Source of the DNA: Zychaea mexicana
Taxonomy: Eukaryota; Mucoromycota; Mucoromycetes; Mucorales; Lichtheimiaceae
Assembly (NCBI RefSeq): GCF_025766255.1
Contig: NW_026516669.1
Coordinates: 310,001-374,000 of the forward strand
Length of the DNA stretch: 64,000 nt
Direction of reading: 5' to 3'
The notes below the pieces were generated by a model. The model was not told the DNA's origin. It was given only the letters and a program-made list of their open reading frames with translations, and searched no databases. The translations under genes were made by a program, and so were the position numbers. Positions within the stretch are counted from its first letter, which is position 1; each line of letters begins with the position of its first letter. This document shows, piece after piece, positions 22,177 to 32,951 of the stretch.

Positions 22177-24823
22177 TTGGGTATTTTATTTGGCCAAAGA
22201 AAGCCGTCGTGAGTAGCAAGAGATATGTAGCACTGGATTTAACAAAGGTGGTACATCTCGACATATTTATCGAGTTCCTGGATGGATTAAGCTACTGGTG
22301 ACACAGAACGTCCAGGTACTGCGATTGAACAAGCTTCACATCCTTGCCGATCCTTTCGATTTGACCGTTTACTCGCACATTATGATATTCAAATATAGAA
22401 AAATTGCCTCAGTATCATAGGTGAATTGATTCTCAAAACTGATTGCACTTGAGTTAATAATCTTTACTCCAAACACTTTATGGTCTCGGGGCTTTTGCTT
22501 TTATCGACCAACACGACGACAAGTAAAATGTAATTTTTGACCCGGACTGGTGTGATTTGAAGACGATGAATAGGGATCGATAAAAAGTTCGGATGTGATC
22601 AATAAGTGAAGTATCGTATAATAAGCTTAAATTATAATCAACAAATCGATGACAACGATAAAGCCGCATAATCTTTTAGTACAGCGATTAAAGTGGATGC
22701 TTCAGATCGTCGTAGATCGCTTAGTAGTATGTTTAGCAGAGGAAAATGAACCGTACAATAAATTATGCAAGTAAAGAGATAAAATCAAACAACAAGAGAT
22801 GATCTCTAATACGTGGTGCATCCACACCTTAAACCCAATTTGCAACCAACGGTTCAGTAGTCAACAATATATATATAATCTCGCACATCAATTCTTTTTT
22901 TAATGATATCTTTTCTTTTGCATAACGAGAGATATGTTGCTTTTTGACCCACATTCTCACGTACGTATTAGAGTATCAAGAGATTCAACCGACTTGAATC
23001 GAAGAAGTCCTCGAACAATTTGCTGGCGGCTCCGTAAAAAGCCTGGAATTTCTTAGCAATATTGCATACGACAATGGCCTGTTGACACAGTTCCTATTTA
23101 AATACTCTTATCGTATATTAAGAAGCTTAGAGTCTTGGACAAGCAAACAAAAAAAAACCTGCAGTTGTATCAGTCAACATTACTTTCGGGGGCAACGAAG
23201 CTACAAAGAGCAATGTTCTTGCCAATGTTGATATGTAGTATATAGCGGATGTCTCTTCGACACAGCCATCAGTGAAGTTGAGCCGGACAGCAGAATACAA
23301 TATTATTTTTATCACAATGTCGCAACTGTGAAAAAGCATAGTGCGTGAAGCTCTGTCATGATCTCAGGTGGCACCTTTTCATAGCACTTTTAGCAGGTCT
23401 GTGGTACGATCACACGTGGAAGAGAACGAGTATGATTACTGGTATTTTGTACGCCACAAAAGCAGTGTAAGATCGAGGTGGCACAAACACATAGTGCTAG
23501 ATAGCGCTTTATGATGTTTCCGACTCTTGCTTGTGCACCATTTCACGACTTTACCATTCGTATGTAATCGCTTTACTCACCACCAAGAATGCTAAGCATA
23601 TATCGTACCACTTACTGTGCGGATGAAGATCTCTGATTGTTTCATCTTCATACATGTTTCTTTCATGAAAGGGTATGAATGCATAGTTACACACCGTCAT
23701 AATACCAGGTGTATCTGACACAGAAAGTCAAAGTGCGCCTTCGTGAAATATATTAAATGTCATTTTACAATTCAGCTTTTTTTTACAGCGCCATTCCATG
23801 TGCTCGGTAAGGTAAGGTGATGATGACATACTCCGATGTCCCGTTTCTTTTTTCCCTATTTTTACTGACCTTATCAACCTTATTACTACCGCAGAAACTG
23901 CAAAGATGTACATACAAGGAGGTGCCGCCATCGATTTCCGAGCGTTCATGCAAGGAGTAGATGTTCTTCTTTATATCGTTGTATAAGGTTTTAGAGGAGT
24001 GAAAGACGAATCCTTTGCATTGAAGGAGAGAATGGCCTAGGACTCCGCCGCCAAACTTAATGTATGGCAGTACCTCCCCTTGAAACACGGATTTGCCAGG
24101 ATCAGGGGGCCTATGCTTAAATCAAGCTTCAACCGTAGCAAACCGGTAGCAGCCTTTATTTAGCATCTCATTATTGTTTTGATTACAGTCCAGTTTTGGT
24201 CACTACGCGTATAAATAGAAAAAAAATTATTAGATCGTGGCAGTACATACATTGCAAAAAAAGTATGTGGTTTTATACATGGTATCAGACAAAAACATAC
24301 CTAACTACCAAACATAAAAGATCTGGCTTCTTGCTATTTTTTTAAAATGGCTTGTTTCTCATGTAGCATGTTAGAGGGCATCATTGAGCGCTTTTCTCCG
24401 TAGACGACGAGGGATTCGTAAGGAGAAGGGAATGAAAACATCAGCAGCAGCAAGATGACGCTAGTAGGGGGTTGCTATTGCTGACACAATCACTTGCCCA
24501 AAAAAAAACACCCACGCCGGGGCTGTTGATACCCTGTTCATATATACCGAAGCGATACTAAAAAGAAATGAACTGTACCACGGTGGGACAAATAGTCAGG
24601 TTCCAGAACAGTAAGATTGTTGTGGACGAGTTTCATTAATGAAAGCATGTGTAAATTGTGTAACTAGATATCATAGCAAAACTGGTAGTAATAAATTAAA
24701 AGAAGAGTGAAGAAGTAAAATATAAAAGTAACGTAATTATAAAGTAAGTACAGTAAAAGGGTAATAGTTAGTTATGTGTTCTTGCTGCTATTAATTGTTA
24801 TCGGATCCTGGGAGATAGATAGC
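22177..24823. other. Largest gap in the array (2.6 kb), with a family relic
   Basis: It separates the five-intron copies (A to E) from the six-intron copies (F, G). It contains an exon-1 relic at 23195-23290 (listed separately) and an unrecognised minus-strand frame at 24088-23783 (101 codons, no domain, probably chance). The size of the gap and the relic suggest a lost copy. Confidence 0.5.
23195..23290 (-). pseudogene. Relic of exon 1 of the array family
   Basis: The minus-strand frame reads VRLNFTDGCVEETSAIYYIS followed by a hydrophobic stretch. It aligns with (D)WRL-x4-DCEET-x-MWYIN-(TM1) of the intact copies: RL, the Cys, EE and YI are in register. The preceding CHCDW cysteines and an initiator MAD are missing, and no usable downstream exon follows. 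Confidence 0.55.
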
Positions 24824-26804
24824 TTAAGTGATCAACTCAAACTTGGATGATCCACTATCATCTGTGTTTTGTCTTTTCTTCTCGTCGTAGTCATCGTCCA
24901 TAGGGGAATCGATGCCATGATCGAGTTCGATTTTTTCGTGAGATGGGGTGGTTTTGTAGTAGACGTGGTCTTGTTCTTCCAAGATGGGTGAGCCGGTGGC
25001 TGCCAAAGTATTACGTCCACCCACTGCGTGTTTTTGGAATACTTGTTGATATTGCAGCTGCTGCACTTTTAGGTCGCTCATGGCAACAGTATTGGCTAAA
25101 TCAGGATCGTCACTATTAGAAAACATTGTTGTCGATTGACCATAGCTGGTGGAGTCGTCATGCGTCGTAGTGTTGTATGATTTAATAGGGGGCCCACTGC
25201 CACTTGATGAATTCGTGGTGCCAAGTGCTGCATTCTTCTCAAATGTCGGACTGAACAAAAAGGAGTAAAATCATTGGTTTAAGGTTCAGATTCAATTCGT
25301 GCTGCTGTTGCCCCACCGAGTGTGCTAGAACAAATACATCCTACATACTTGATGATGATGGCCGCTTCGACAAATACAGTTGCTAGCGGTCCCAAATACT
25401 GCCACACAACACCAAGAAAGACGCTGCCGGCCGTGCTGGTCATGATCTGATCGCGAAGAATGCCGTAGAGTAGCAGAAAGGTGGCAAATGTCATGAGGCA
25501 TATAATAATGATGACCACAATAGCTTGGATCTATAAATATAACAGAAAAGAAATTAATTTCTTTTTGACACTCTAAAATTGTTTCAGATTTGGAGTAGTG
25601 ATAACTGACAAAATACCTTAAAAATACCGGTTTTTACAGCGCTATAACGTGGACCTGATGATTCCTTGAACTTGGACAGATGGCCCTTGAGGATTCTGAC
25701 TAAGCGATAACCAGCAAAAAATACAGCCGCACTGATTGTGGCGTTGTTGTAAAACCAGAAACCATACAAAAGACGTGTAAAGAGCTCGGCGATCCACAAG
25801 TTCTTATCGGCATAGGCCCCGGCTACAATGGAAAAGATATTATGGACTACAAATGGCCATAAAAAGAGCCAGGTACCGGCAAGGTCAACAATGACAGGCG
25901 AAGGAAGCCATCCACTGGAAATGGCTTTATGACTCTGTGAGGGAGACAAGAAGGTATCGGCATTAGCAAATCCAAAGTCTCGCATAACGAGTGTAGAACA
26001 GATGCACGAGTAAAGAGACAATCATACCTCAGCCAAGGTCTGTGCAATGCCAACCAAGTAAAGGGTGAAGGATCCGACGCCGATTTGCCAAGGTATCTCG
26101 AATACAACTACAAGCAGAAGAGGTATGAAGGAGCGTGAGTATAACATCTTAACAGAGCAGTTTCTTTCACATGTAGCGTACAACAACACGTTGAGTGCTT
26201 TTGAGGAAGACGAGGAAAGTAACGTGTACGTATCAAGAATAATGATGCTTACATGAGCGCGCAATCAAGTTATCAGGTGCGATGTCCGCCACAAGAATAA
26301 CGCTGCTAACCAGTCGTACTAGTGAAGGAAGGCAAACCCAGCAAAGAATTAGTGCCCTGTGTCATAAAAAGAATAGGCAACGTCGGGTCCCTCATTCAAT
26401 GAACTACTCACGTATATTAAAAAGAGTTAGTAGGAACAGCATCGCGTCGACTGGTTTGGGTCGTAAGCAGCCCCTGGAAGGTCCACGACTGTAATCCCAC
26501 AACCGATGGCCTTTAATGAATATGCGGTGTATAAGTAAACCAATGCCTTTTGCGAGAGTGATAACATGCGTTAGTAAAGGGTAAACAACAAAACGTCTTA
26601 AGCAAGTGATCGGCAGTGTGTATATGCTTTACCAACTGCAACAACAAGTCCTGAAAGGGCAATGTTGACAACATAGATATAATACATTGGTCTTGATTCT
26701 TCGCAGCCGTAAATAGTTAACCGCCAGTCGCAGTGACACACGCCATCGTCGTTACAGTGCCGTAATAGTGTTCTTTGACCCTCCATAGCATTTATTATTG
26801 GCAA
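24824..26804 (-). CDS. Array gene F: seven-transmembrane protein, six-intron subtype, 459 aa
   Basis: Seven exons: 26804-26633, 26546-26412, 26318-26253, 26107-26028, 25934-25617, 25530-25349 and 25250-24824. The first four junctions match the other copies. An additional phase-0 intron (25616-25531) splits exon 5 right after KTGIFK, between loop 3 and TM6. N-terminus: LLRHCNDDGVCHCDWRL and GCEES (an in-frame ATG at 26786 is an alternative start). TM3 EIPWQIGVGSFTLYLVGIAQ; loop 2 SHKAISSGWLPSP; loop 3 RLVRILKGHLSKFKESSGPR. The tail (about 140 aa) keeps the NAAL start but has QQLQYQQVFQKH in its middle and ends SSKFELIT, so the ELTSYE terminus is missing. Closest relative here is gene G. Function unknown. 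Confidence 0.86.
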
Positions 26805-27899
26805 TAGAGCAAAAAGAAGACCAAAACAAAAAAAAAAGTGAAGAGGAAAAAAAATGAATGGAGGGCCACTTTTTTATATGAAATGTCGTTTTCTAATGTT
26901 TCGATTGGCCTTGGCTATGTAACTAGCACCCATATTCAGATTCAGCTTATAATCGTTTCCGTAGGACGCCTGTGAAAAGGAGAGCGTTCAAATGGTTCTT
27001 GTGTGCAACGATGAAAACTTCGATCGCGTTTCTTTTTTTCCCTTTGGCCTCATTGTCAGAGCTTGCTCCTCTTCTCCTTCTATGTATATCGGTCTGCTCT
27101 CCCCCATTGCTCCCGCGGCAACGCTAAATGGAAATTTACCGCGCCCACCCACTTCCATCGCGATACCATGTTCCCCCTTTCGGGATCACAGTGCTGCTGC
27201 TGTACACGTGCTATAGACCTTCAATGTTACACACAGGTTGAAATGAAGGCGTTAAATAAGGTGATTGCTATTACGTGTCAGACGCGACTGCCTGTGCGAC
27301 TTCAGGGTCCTGGTGTTTCTCCAAGATATAAATTTAGGCACACACCAGATAATAGCAATCGTGCCAACTTTCTTTTTTGTTCTTGCTGAAACAACCATGT
27401 GTTCGCCCATCATGCATTAACAATGACGCTTTACCTCCGACAAACGGCGTGTTTCATATCACGTTTGCTTCTTGCTCCTAGACCATCACGCGTCGCGAAC
27501 ACAGATGCAATCACCATGGCAACAAGACTTGCTCGTTCCTTTCTTGGAAAATGAATATATATATATAATTTATTTGATGGCTAGCAACGGTTCACTGGCA
27601 TTCGTTCTCCCATGGAAAGAAACACCGGTTACCGAGACAAACAATAAGAGCTAATTAGGAAGGCAACAAAGGAACAAGAAAAACTATGTGCAATAGTGTG
27701 ATGACGAGAGAGGAGGAAGCGAGGGAAGCGGGAAGAAGTGGGTTGAATATAAAGGACATGCGTTGTTGCTGTTATGATATATATGTATATGTATATATTA
27801 TAATGCGGGGTGTGATGATTCTTCTAAGATGCGAGAGATAGTAATAGGAAAATAGTATATGTAAAAAAGAAAGAAAACGGCTGAGAGGGTGTTTTTTTT
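26805..27899. other. Intergenic DNA inside the array (1.1 kb)
   Basis: Promoter of gene F and 3' flank of gene G. It holds a poly-purine run (AAAAAAAAAAGTGAAGAGG) just upstream of gene F and an AT-dinucleotide tract at 27775-27800. No coding signal. Confidence 0.5.
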
Positions 27900-29893
27900 T
27901 TACCGGCTGTGATGTATCAGGCGGATCTGGGAAGAAAGATCGTCTTGAGGATCTTCAGGTTCCTTTTCAACGTGGGGCGTCCAGACAGGTTTGCTGTCTT
28001 GGTGGCGGTTAGCCGGAGAAAGACCGAGATTCGGTGCGTTGCCGTAATAGAGTTCATCCATGGGGATGTTGGAGCCTGTCAGTGTCTTGTCGCTCGAGAG
28101 GTCTGTAGACGAACCATTGCCGTTAAGACCGTTGGATCCATGGTGCCGATTACTGTGCTTTTGGAAGACTTGTTGGTATTGCATTTGTTGTTGCTTCAAG
28201 TCTTCGAACGCATGATGGCTGAGTGTTGCTTGGAAGCTCGTGTCGGCAGCGGCGGCAGCAGCATAGCTTGACGATTGCGTTTCTTCTTGAGTGGTGGTCT
28301 TTTCACCTCCGCTGGAGCTCTTCAAGTTGCCAATGCCGTCGGTACCAATGCGCGGGCTATTTCGACAAAGAAAACAACGAGTAAGTACAGTGCTTGCTAT
28401 ATTTTTTGTTGTTGCTCTGAGAAATCTTTAGGAGACGTACTTGAAGATAATGGCGATTTCGACACAGAGAGTTGCGCAAGGACCGAGGTAATTCCAGATG
28501 ACACCCAAGAAGATAGATCCGGGAATGTTGACCATGATTTGATCACGCAGAGCACCGTACATGAGCAAAAAGATAGCAAACATAATCAAGCAAGTGGAAA
28601 TGATACACATCACAGCGCGGATCTTTATCATTTCATGTTCTAGTTAGTCACCGTACATGTACTAATAAATGAGCAGAATAAAGTATGCTTATGGGTGTGT
28701 GTGTGTGTGTGTAATGTACCTTGAAAATACCGGTCTTGACAGATGCGAAGCGCGGACCAGAGGCCTGAAATTTGCTCAAGTGGCGATTTAGAATGCGGAT
28801 CAGTCGCATACCGGCAAACAAGACGGCCAAACCCAGCAGGAAACAATGCAGAAACCAAAAGACGTACAATACGCGCACCATGGCTTCGGCTACACCCAGA
28901 TTTGAGCGAGCATATACACCACCAATGATAGCGACAATGTTGTTCATGATGAAGGGTGCAAGGAAGAATGTCGATCCAATGAAATCGACTACGCGAGGCG
29001 AAGGAAGCCATCCTGTAGAAATGGCCTTGTGACTCTATTGAGATGTGTCGTCAAGGTTATTTTTTTTTCCACGTTTAGAAATGGTGTTTATAGCAACAAA
29101 CAAACAAAGAAGCACCAGAAACGCTAATTTCTTACATCAGCCAGAGTCTGTGCGATGCCGATGAGGTACAATGCAAATGCTCCGTAGCCAAACTGCCAAG
29201 GAAACTCAAACATGACTGCGCAAAAAATATACTTTTAGCTTCCTTGCCACCTACGCTTCCGTGTCTATTGCCATACTTTACAACTTACATTGTCGTGAGA
29301 TCATATCATCGGCAATATCAGCGATTAAAATAACGCTAGTGAGCAGGCGGACTATGTATACAGAAAAACAAAAAAAAAAAACAGAGTTAATGGATCGTCA
29401 CTCCACAGGGTACACGAAAAGAGAAAAAAAAAAGTTTTGAGCGGAGCACAAGAAGGGGCTCCTGGGAAACTTGGAAACTTACGAAGATTGAAGATCATTA
29501 ACGAGAAAAGCATGCAGTCAATCGGCTTCGGCCGCAGACATCCCTTGGAGGAAGCAGCGTCGAATAAGCGATGGCCCTTGACGAAGATACGATGGACAAG
29601 TAGACCGGTGCCTGTTATTATTATTGGAAGGTGCGTGATTGTGGTCACAAAACAAATTAATTACGATGAAGAAAACAATAAGGCCACACGATTTCATAAT
29701 TTTACTAGCGACATTTCTTTCAGCCCGTACCAATGACAAAAACGAATGCACAGATAGCAATGTTCCCAATGTAAACGCCCGTCATTGCTTTCGCCTCGAC
29801 GCAGTCTCGCAGCGTTACCCGCCAGTCGCAATGACAATAGTCTTCTGTTATGCAGTGGTATTCAAATGTGCGACTGTAAAGCTCGACTGGCAT
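27900..29893 (-). CDS. Array gene G: seven-transmembrane protein, six-intron subtype, 462 aa
   Basis: Seven exons: 29893-29731, 29611-29483, 29351-29289, 29215-29136, 29034-28720, 28622-28441 and 28356-27900, with the same extra phase-0 intron after KTGIFK as gene F. The start MPVELYSRTFEYHC was chosen because it places the family cysteine motif (YCHCDWRV, DCVEA) at the usual distance; the frame stays open upstream to 30193, but that extension is low-complexity. TM3 EFPWQFGYGAFALYLIGIAQ; loop 2 SHKAISTGWLPSP; loop 3 RLIRILNRHLSKFQASGPRF. The tail is long and hydrophilic, contains an alanine run and QQMQYQQVFQKH, and ends SSQIRLIHHSR. A (CA)n tract sits inside the loop-3 intron. It is the first gene of the array in transcription order. 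Function unknown. Confidence 0.86.
28693..28712. repeat. (GT)n microsatellite in an intron of gene G
   Basis: Ten GT units, read as (CA)n on the coding strand, a few bases downstream of the donor of the loop-3 intron. Confidence 0.9.
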
Positions 29894-31453
29894 GCTGTTT
29901 TGTTGTTCTAAGGGTTGGATGGTGTTGTTGGTGTATTTATTAAGTGGGACGCACCGTTCGATATGTCGTCGTAGCTCGTGCCTGTCTGTCTGTCTACTGT
30001 CGCTGTGGGATGTTGGCTGCGTTGCTCTGTGAACTCGATCTTCTTTGGGTTGGTGTTGCGACGAGTTGGAAGAGAGAAAGAATTTGGTTGTTGGAAGGTG
30101 GCGAGGCGAATGAAGCAACAGAAGAGAGAGGAGAGAAAAGTGCAAATTATATGAGAAATCCCGTTTTTTGTGCTCCTTTGCCGCGGGGTGCATCCGCGCT
30201 GTCTGTGTTTATTGCGCTGTGTATTACACGTTCCGCTTTTATTGAAACCTGGCAATCATCATGCAAGAGGGCTCATGCCCAAAGCTTGTTTTTGCCCGTC
30301 TGAAGACTAACCGCCTCCCTCCCCTCCCCTCCCCTCCTTAATCAGCCATGACATAATATGCGTGTGCCGGTCTTTCTGACGAAAACGCAGAAAAGGGGGT
30401 CAGCTAGTGAGGAGTCCATGTATGCACTATGTATTCCCCCCAAAAGAGAGGTCGAGACCGCTTGTTCAGAAAGATTGTAATGACAGTAAAATATGAGCTG
30501 CCCAATATCCCGGGCAAAACCGTTTTTCAGGATCCGCCTCTTCTTTTTATTTTAATTTTTTTGCTCGTGCGACCATTCTCTCTCTCAAGAGGATCGCGCT
30601 GACATTCATTCGTCTGCGTGGGTGCTAGGCTATGATTGTCATCGTTCTACATGCTGTGTCTCGTTTTGGCTTTCGGAGGGCGGGGGGTGGGGGGGGGGGG
30701 ATGGGGACGGCGTGCAACAACCGAGTGGGTGGGGGTCCACTGAGCGATCTCTCCAGAATAGCTGCACTTAATAAGGGTTATCGGTATCACAAACGAAACA
30801 CGAAAAGAACAAAAGTATATGAAATCGCCTTTTAATCTGTAATATGAAAACTGTGTGCAGGCGGAAGATGAAACAAGAAGAACAACAAGAACAACAAGAG
30901 GCCTGTTCTCCTTATCTTCACCGCAGTACGTTGCTCCTCAAAGACATATCAAATATAGAAGGTGACAGCTTGCAGCTCCATGCCGTGAGCTTGCCTTGTT
31001 TTGGCATGGACTGTTGTAAAAAACAGACCTGATTTCTCTGCTGCCGGCTTGTGATGATTTGAAACAAAATCTTTGCAAGGTTTTGATTTGAAAAGACTTG
31101 ACTGATAGGTGCCTGTGTGTCTGCCAACGTAGCAGCTTTCCCATGGAATGTAGAACATCGTTGTCGGAAAAGAAAAAAGGGCGTTTGGTTAGGGATATCT
31201 AAAAGAATTGGCCACGTCCGCCTTTTTCTCCCCACCCTTCCGTAAGGAAAAGGCTCTTCAGGTACCATCACAAACCAAAGAGCCGGCAACTGGGTGACCG
31301 TGTCAAGCCCAGCCAATGAGAACCACTTTCTGAGTATGAAAAAAATCTTTGATGGACGGGGATGATGATGAGGATCGCATCTAAACAGAAAACAGTGCCT
31401 ACCTACCACCGGTAAAACCAACTTCGTGTCGTTTACAAAAATATACTTTGAAA
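29894..31453. promoter_or_regulatory. Divergent promoter region between array gene G and adenosine kinase
   Basis: 1.56 kb between divergent genes. It contains CCCCTCCCCTCCCCTCC near 30313, a G-rich block GGTGGGGGGGGGGGATGG near 30690, and a CAAGAA/CAACAA-rich block near 30870. The ADK side (30918-31480) has open frames on the minus strand that I treat as chance. No gene supported. Confidence 0.45.
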
Positions 31454-32587
31454 ATGCCTGGCAACTACGAGCTTCTCGCAATGGAAAACCCTCTGCTGGA
31501 CATTCAGTGCAATGCCACTGAAGAGATCCTCAACAAGTATAACTTGAAGGCCAACAACGCCATCTTGGCTGATGACTCGCACAAGCCTTTGTAAGTAGTG
31601 TACACACACACGTGTAAAATATATGAAAGGACGCGTAAGACTTGGTAACTAACGAACGAGATTCATTCTGAATATGAAAGGTATGATGAGATTGTTGAAA
31701 AGTTCAATGTCGTCTATGTAGCTGGTGGTGCTGCCCAGAACACTGCACGTGGTGCCCAGTACCTTTTGCCTCCCAACTCGACCGTGTACATGGGCTGTGT
31801 CTCTGATGACAAGTACGCCAATGCCATGAAGGAGGCTGCTGCTGCCGACGGTCTGCGCACCCACTACCAGGTTACCGATGAAGCCCCTACCGGCACCTGC
31901 GGTGTCTTGATCACTGGCCATGACCGTTCGCTCGTTGCCAACTTGGCTGCTGCTGAAAAGTTCAAGCTCGACTTTTTGAAGAAGCCCGAGAACTGGGCTA
32001 TTGTCGAGAACGCAAAGTACTACTACTTTGGCAGCTTCTTCTTGACCCACGATGGCGGCTATGCCTCTGCCTTGGCCGTGTCGGAACATGCTGCTGAGAA
32101 CAACAAGGTCTTTGGCCTGAACTTGAGCGCCCCCTTCTTGTCCCAGTTCTTCAAGGACCGTTTGGATGCCGTTGTCAAGAACGCCGATTTGTTGTTCGGT
32201 AATGAGGATGAGGCCCGTACCTACTCGACTGCCGCCGGCTGGGGCACCGATGATGTCAAGGAAATTGCCAAGAAGCTGGCCGCCTTGCCCAAGGGCAACG
32301 CCCGCCCTCGTACTGTTGTCATCACCCAGGGCTCTGACGAGACCGTTGTTGCTGTCGGCGATGCCGTCTCGGTCTTCCCCGTCACCAAGGTCGAGGAGCA
32401 GGACATTGTCGATACCAACGGTGCTGGCGATGCTTTCTGCGGTGGTTTCATGGGCTTGTATGCTCAGGGCATTGAGGATGCCCCCCGCTGCGTTGCTGCT
32501 GGCCACTACATCGCCAGCTTGTGCATCAAGCAGGTTGGCCCCACCTTCCCCAAAGTCGGCGAGCGTGAAGCCATTCCCAACTTTTAA
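31454..32587 (+). CDS. ADO1: Adenosine kinase
   Basis: Two exons, 31454-31590 and 31681-32587, joined in phase 2 (intron with a CTAAC branch point), giving 347 aa, the usual length of eukaryotic adenosine kinase. The enzyme phosphorylates adenosine to AMP with ATP and also keeps S-adenosylhomocysteine hydrolysis moving; it is a soluble PfkB-family (ribokinase fold) protein. Visible marks: N-terminal MENPLLDI, the AGGAAQNTARGAQYLL substrate-binding region, and the C-terminal anion-hole/catalytic signature DTNGAGDAFCGGF with the catalytic Asp. Codon use is strongly biased to C-ending codons (AAC, AAG, GCC), unlike its neighbours, suggesting high expression. A 285-codon open frame on the opposite strand is a by-product of this bias. 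It converges with the copper ATPase gene (364 bp between stops). Confidence 0.97.
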
Positions 32588-32951
32588 GCATTAAGAAAAA
32601 GCATGTGATGTCAAAGAAAAGTGTGGTTCAACAGCACCCCTTCCTTCTTTTGTTTTCTTGTTCTAAAATAATACCATCTTCTATCTGTAATCAGCATCCC
32701 TCCCTTGTGTTTCTTTCGTTTCCCCCCAAACCTACCCAACCCTACCCTTCCCACTCGTCATTTGTATCATAAACCGTTTTCAACAACCAGCTTTATGTAA
32801 AATATACGTTTAGTTTTATTTAGAAATGTACACAGAATGATATTAATGCAGTGGATGGAATTATCGTAAGAGTAGGAGGTTCGGGTGCGGGAAAGGACAG
32901 ATATGTAAAGGACCTAGAAGACAAAAGTGTAGGCGAAAAAACGCGAGATTA
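32588..32951. terminator. Shared 3' region between ADO1 and CCC2
   Basis: 364 bp between converging stops. It is pyrimidine-rich just after ADO1, then AT-rich with AAAATAATA (about 32665) and TATGTAAAATATA (about 32795) as possible 3'-processing elements. No gene. Confidence 0.5.

Noticed and set aside
29894..30193. N-terminal extension of array gene G to an ATG at 30193
   Set aside because: The extension is low-complexity and not shared by other copies; ATG 29893 gives the family spacing.
30918..31481. 187-codon minus-strand frame upstream of ADO1
   Set aside because: Overlaps the ADO1 promoter and start; no recognisable protein features.
31649..32506. 285-codon open frame antisense to adenosine kinase
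   Set aside because: Produced by the strong C-ending codon bias of ADO1; no domain, and the sense strand is unambiguous.
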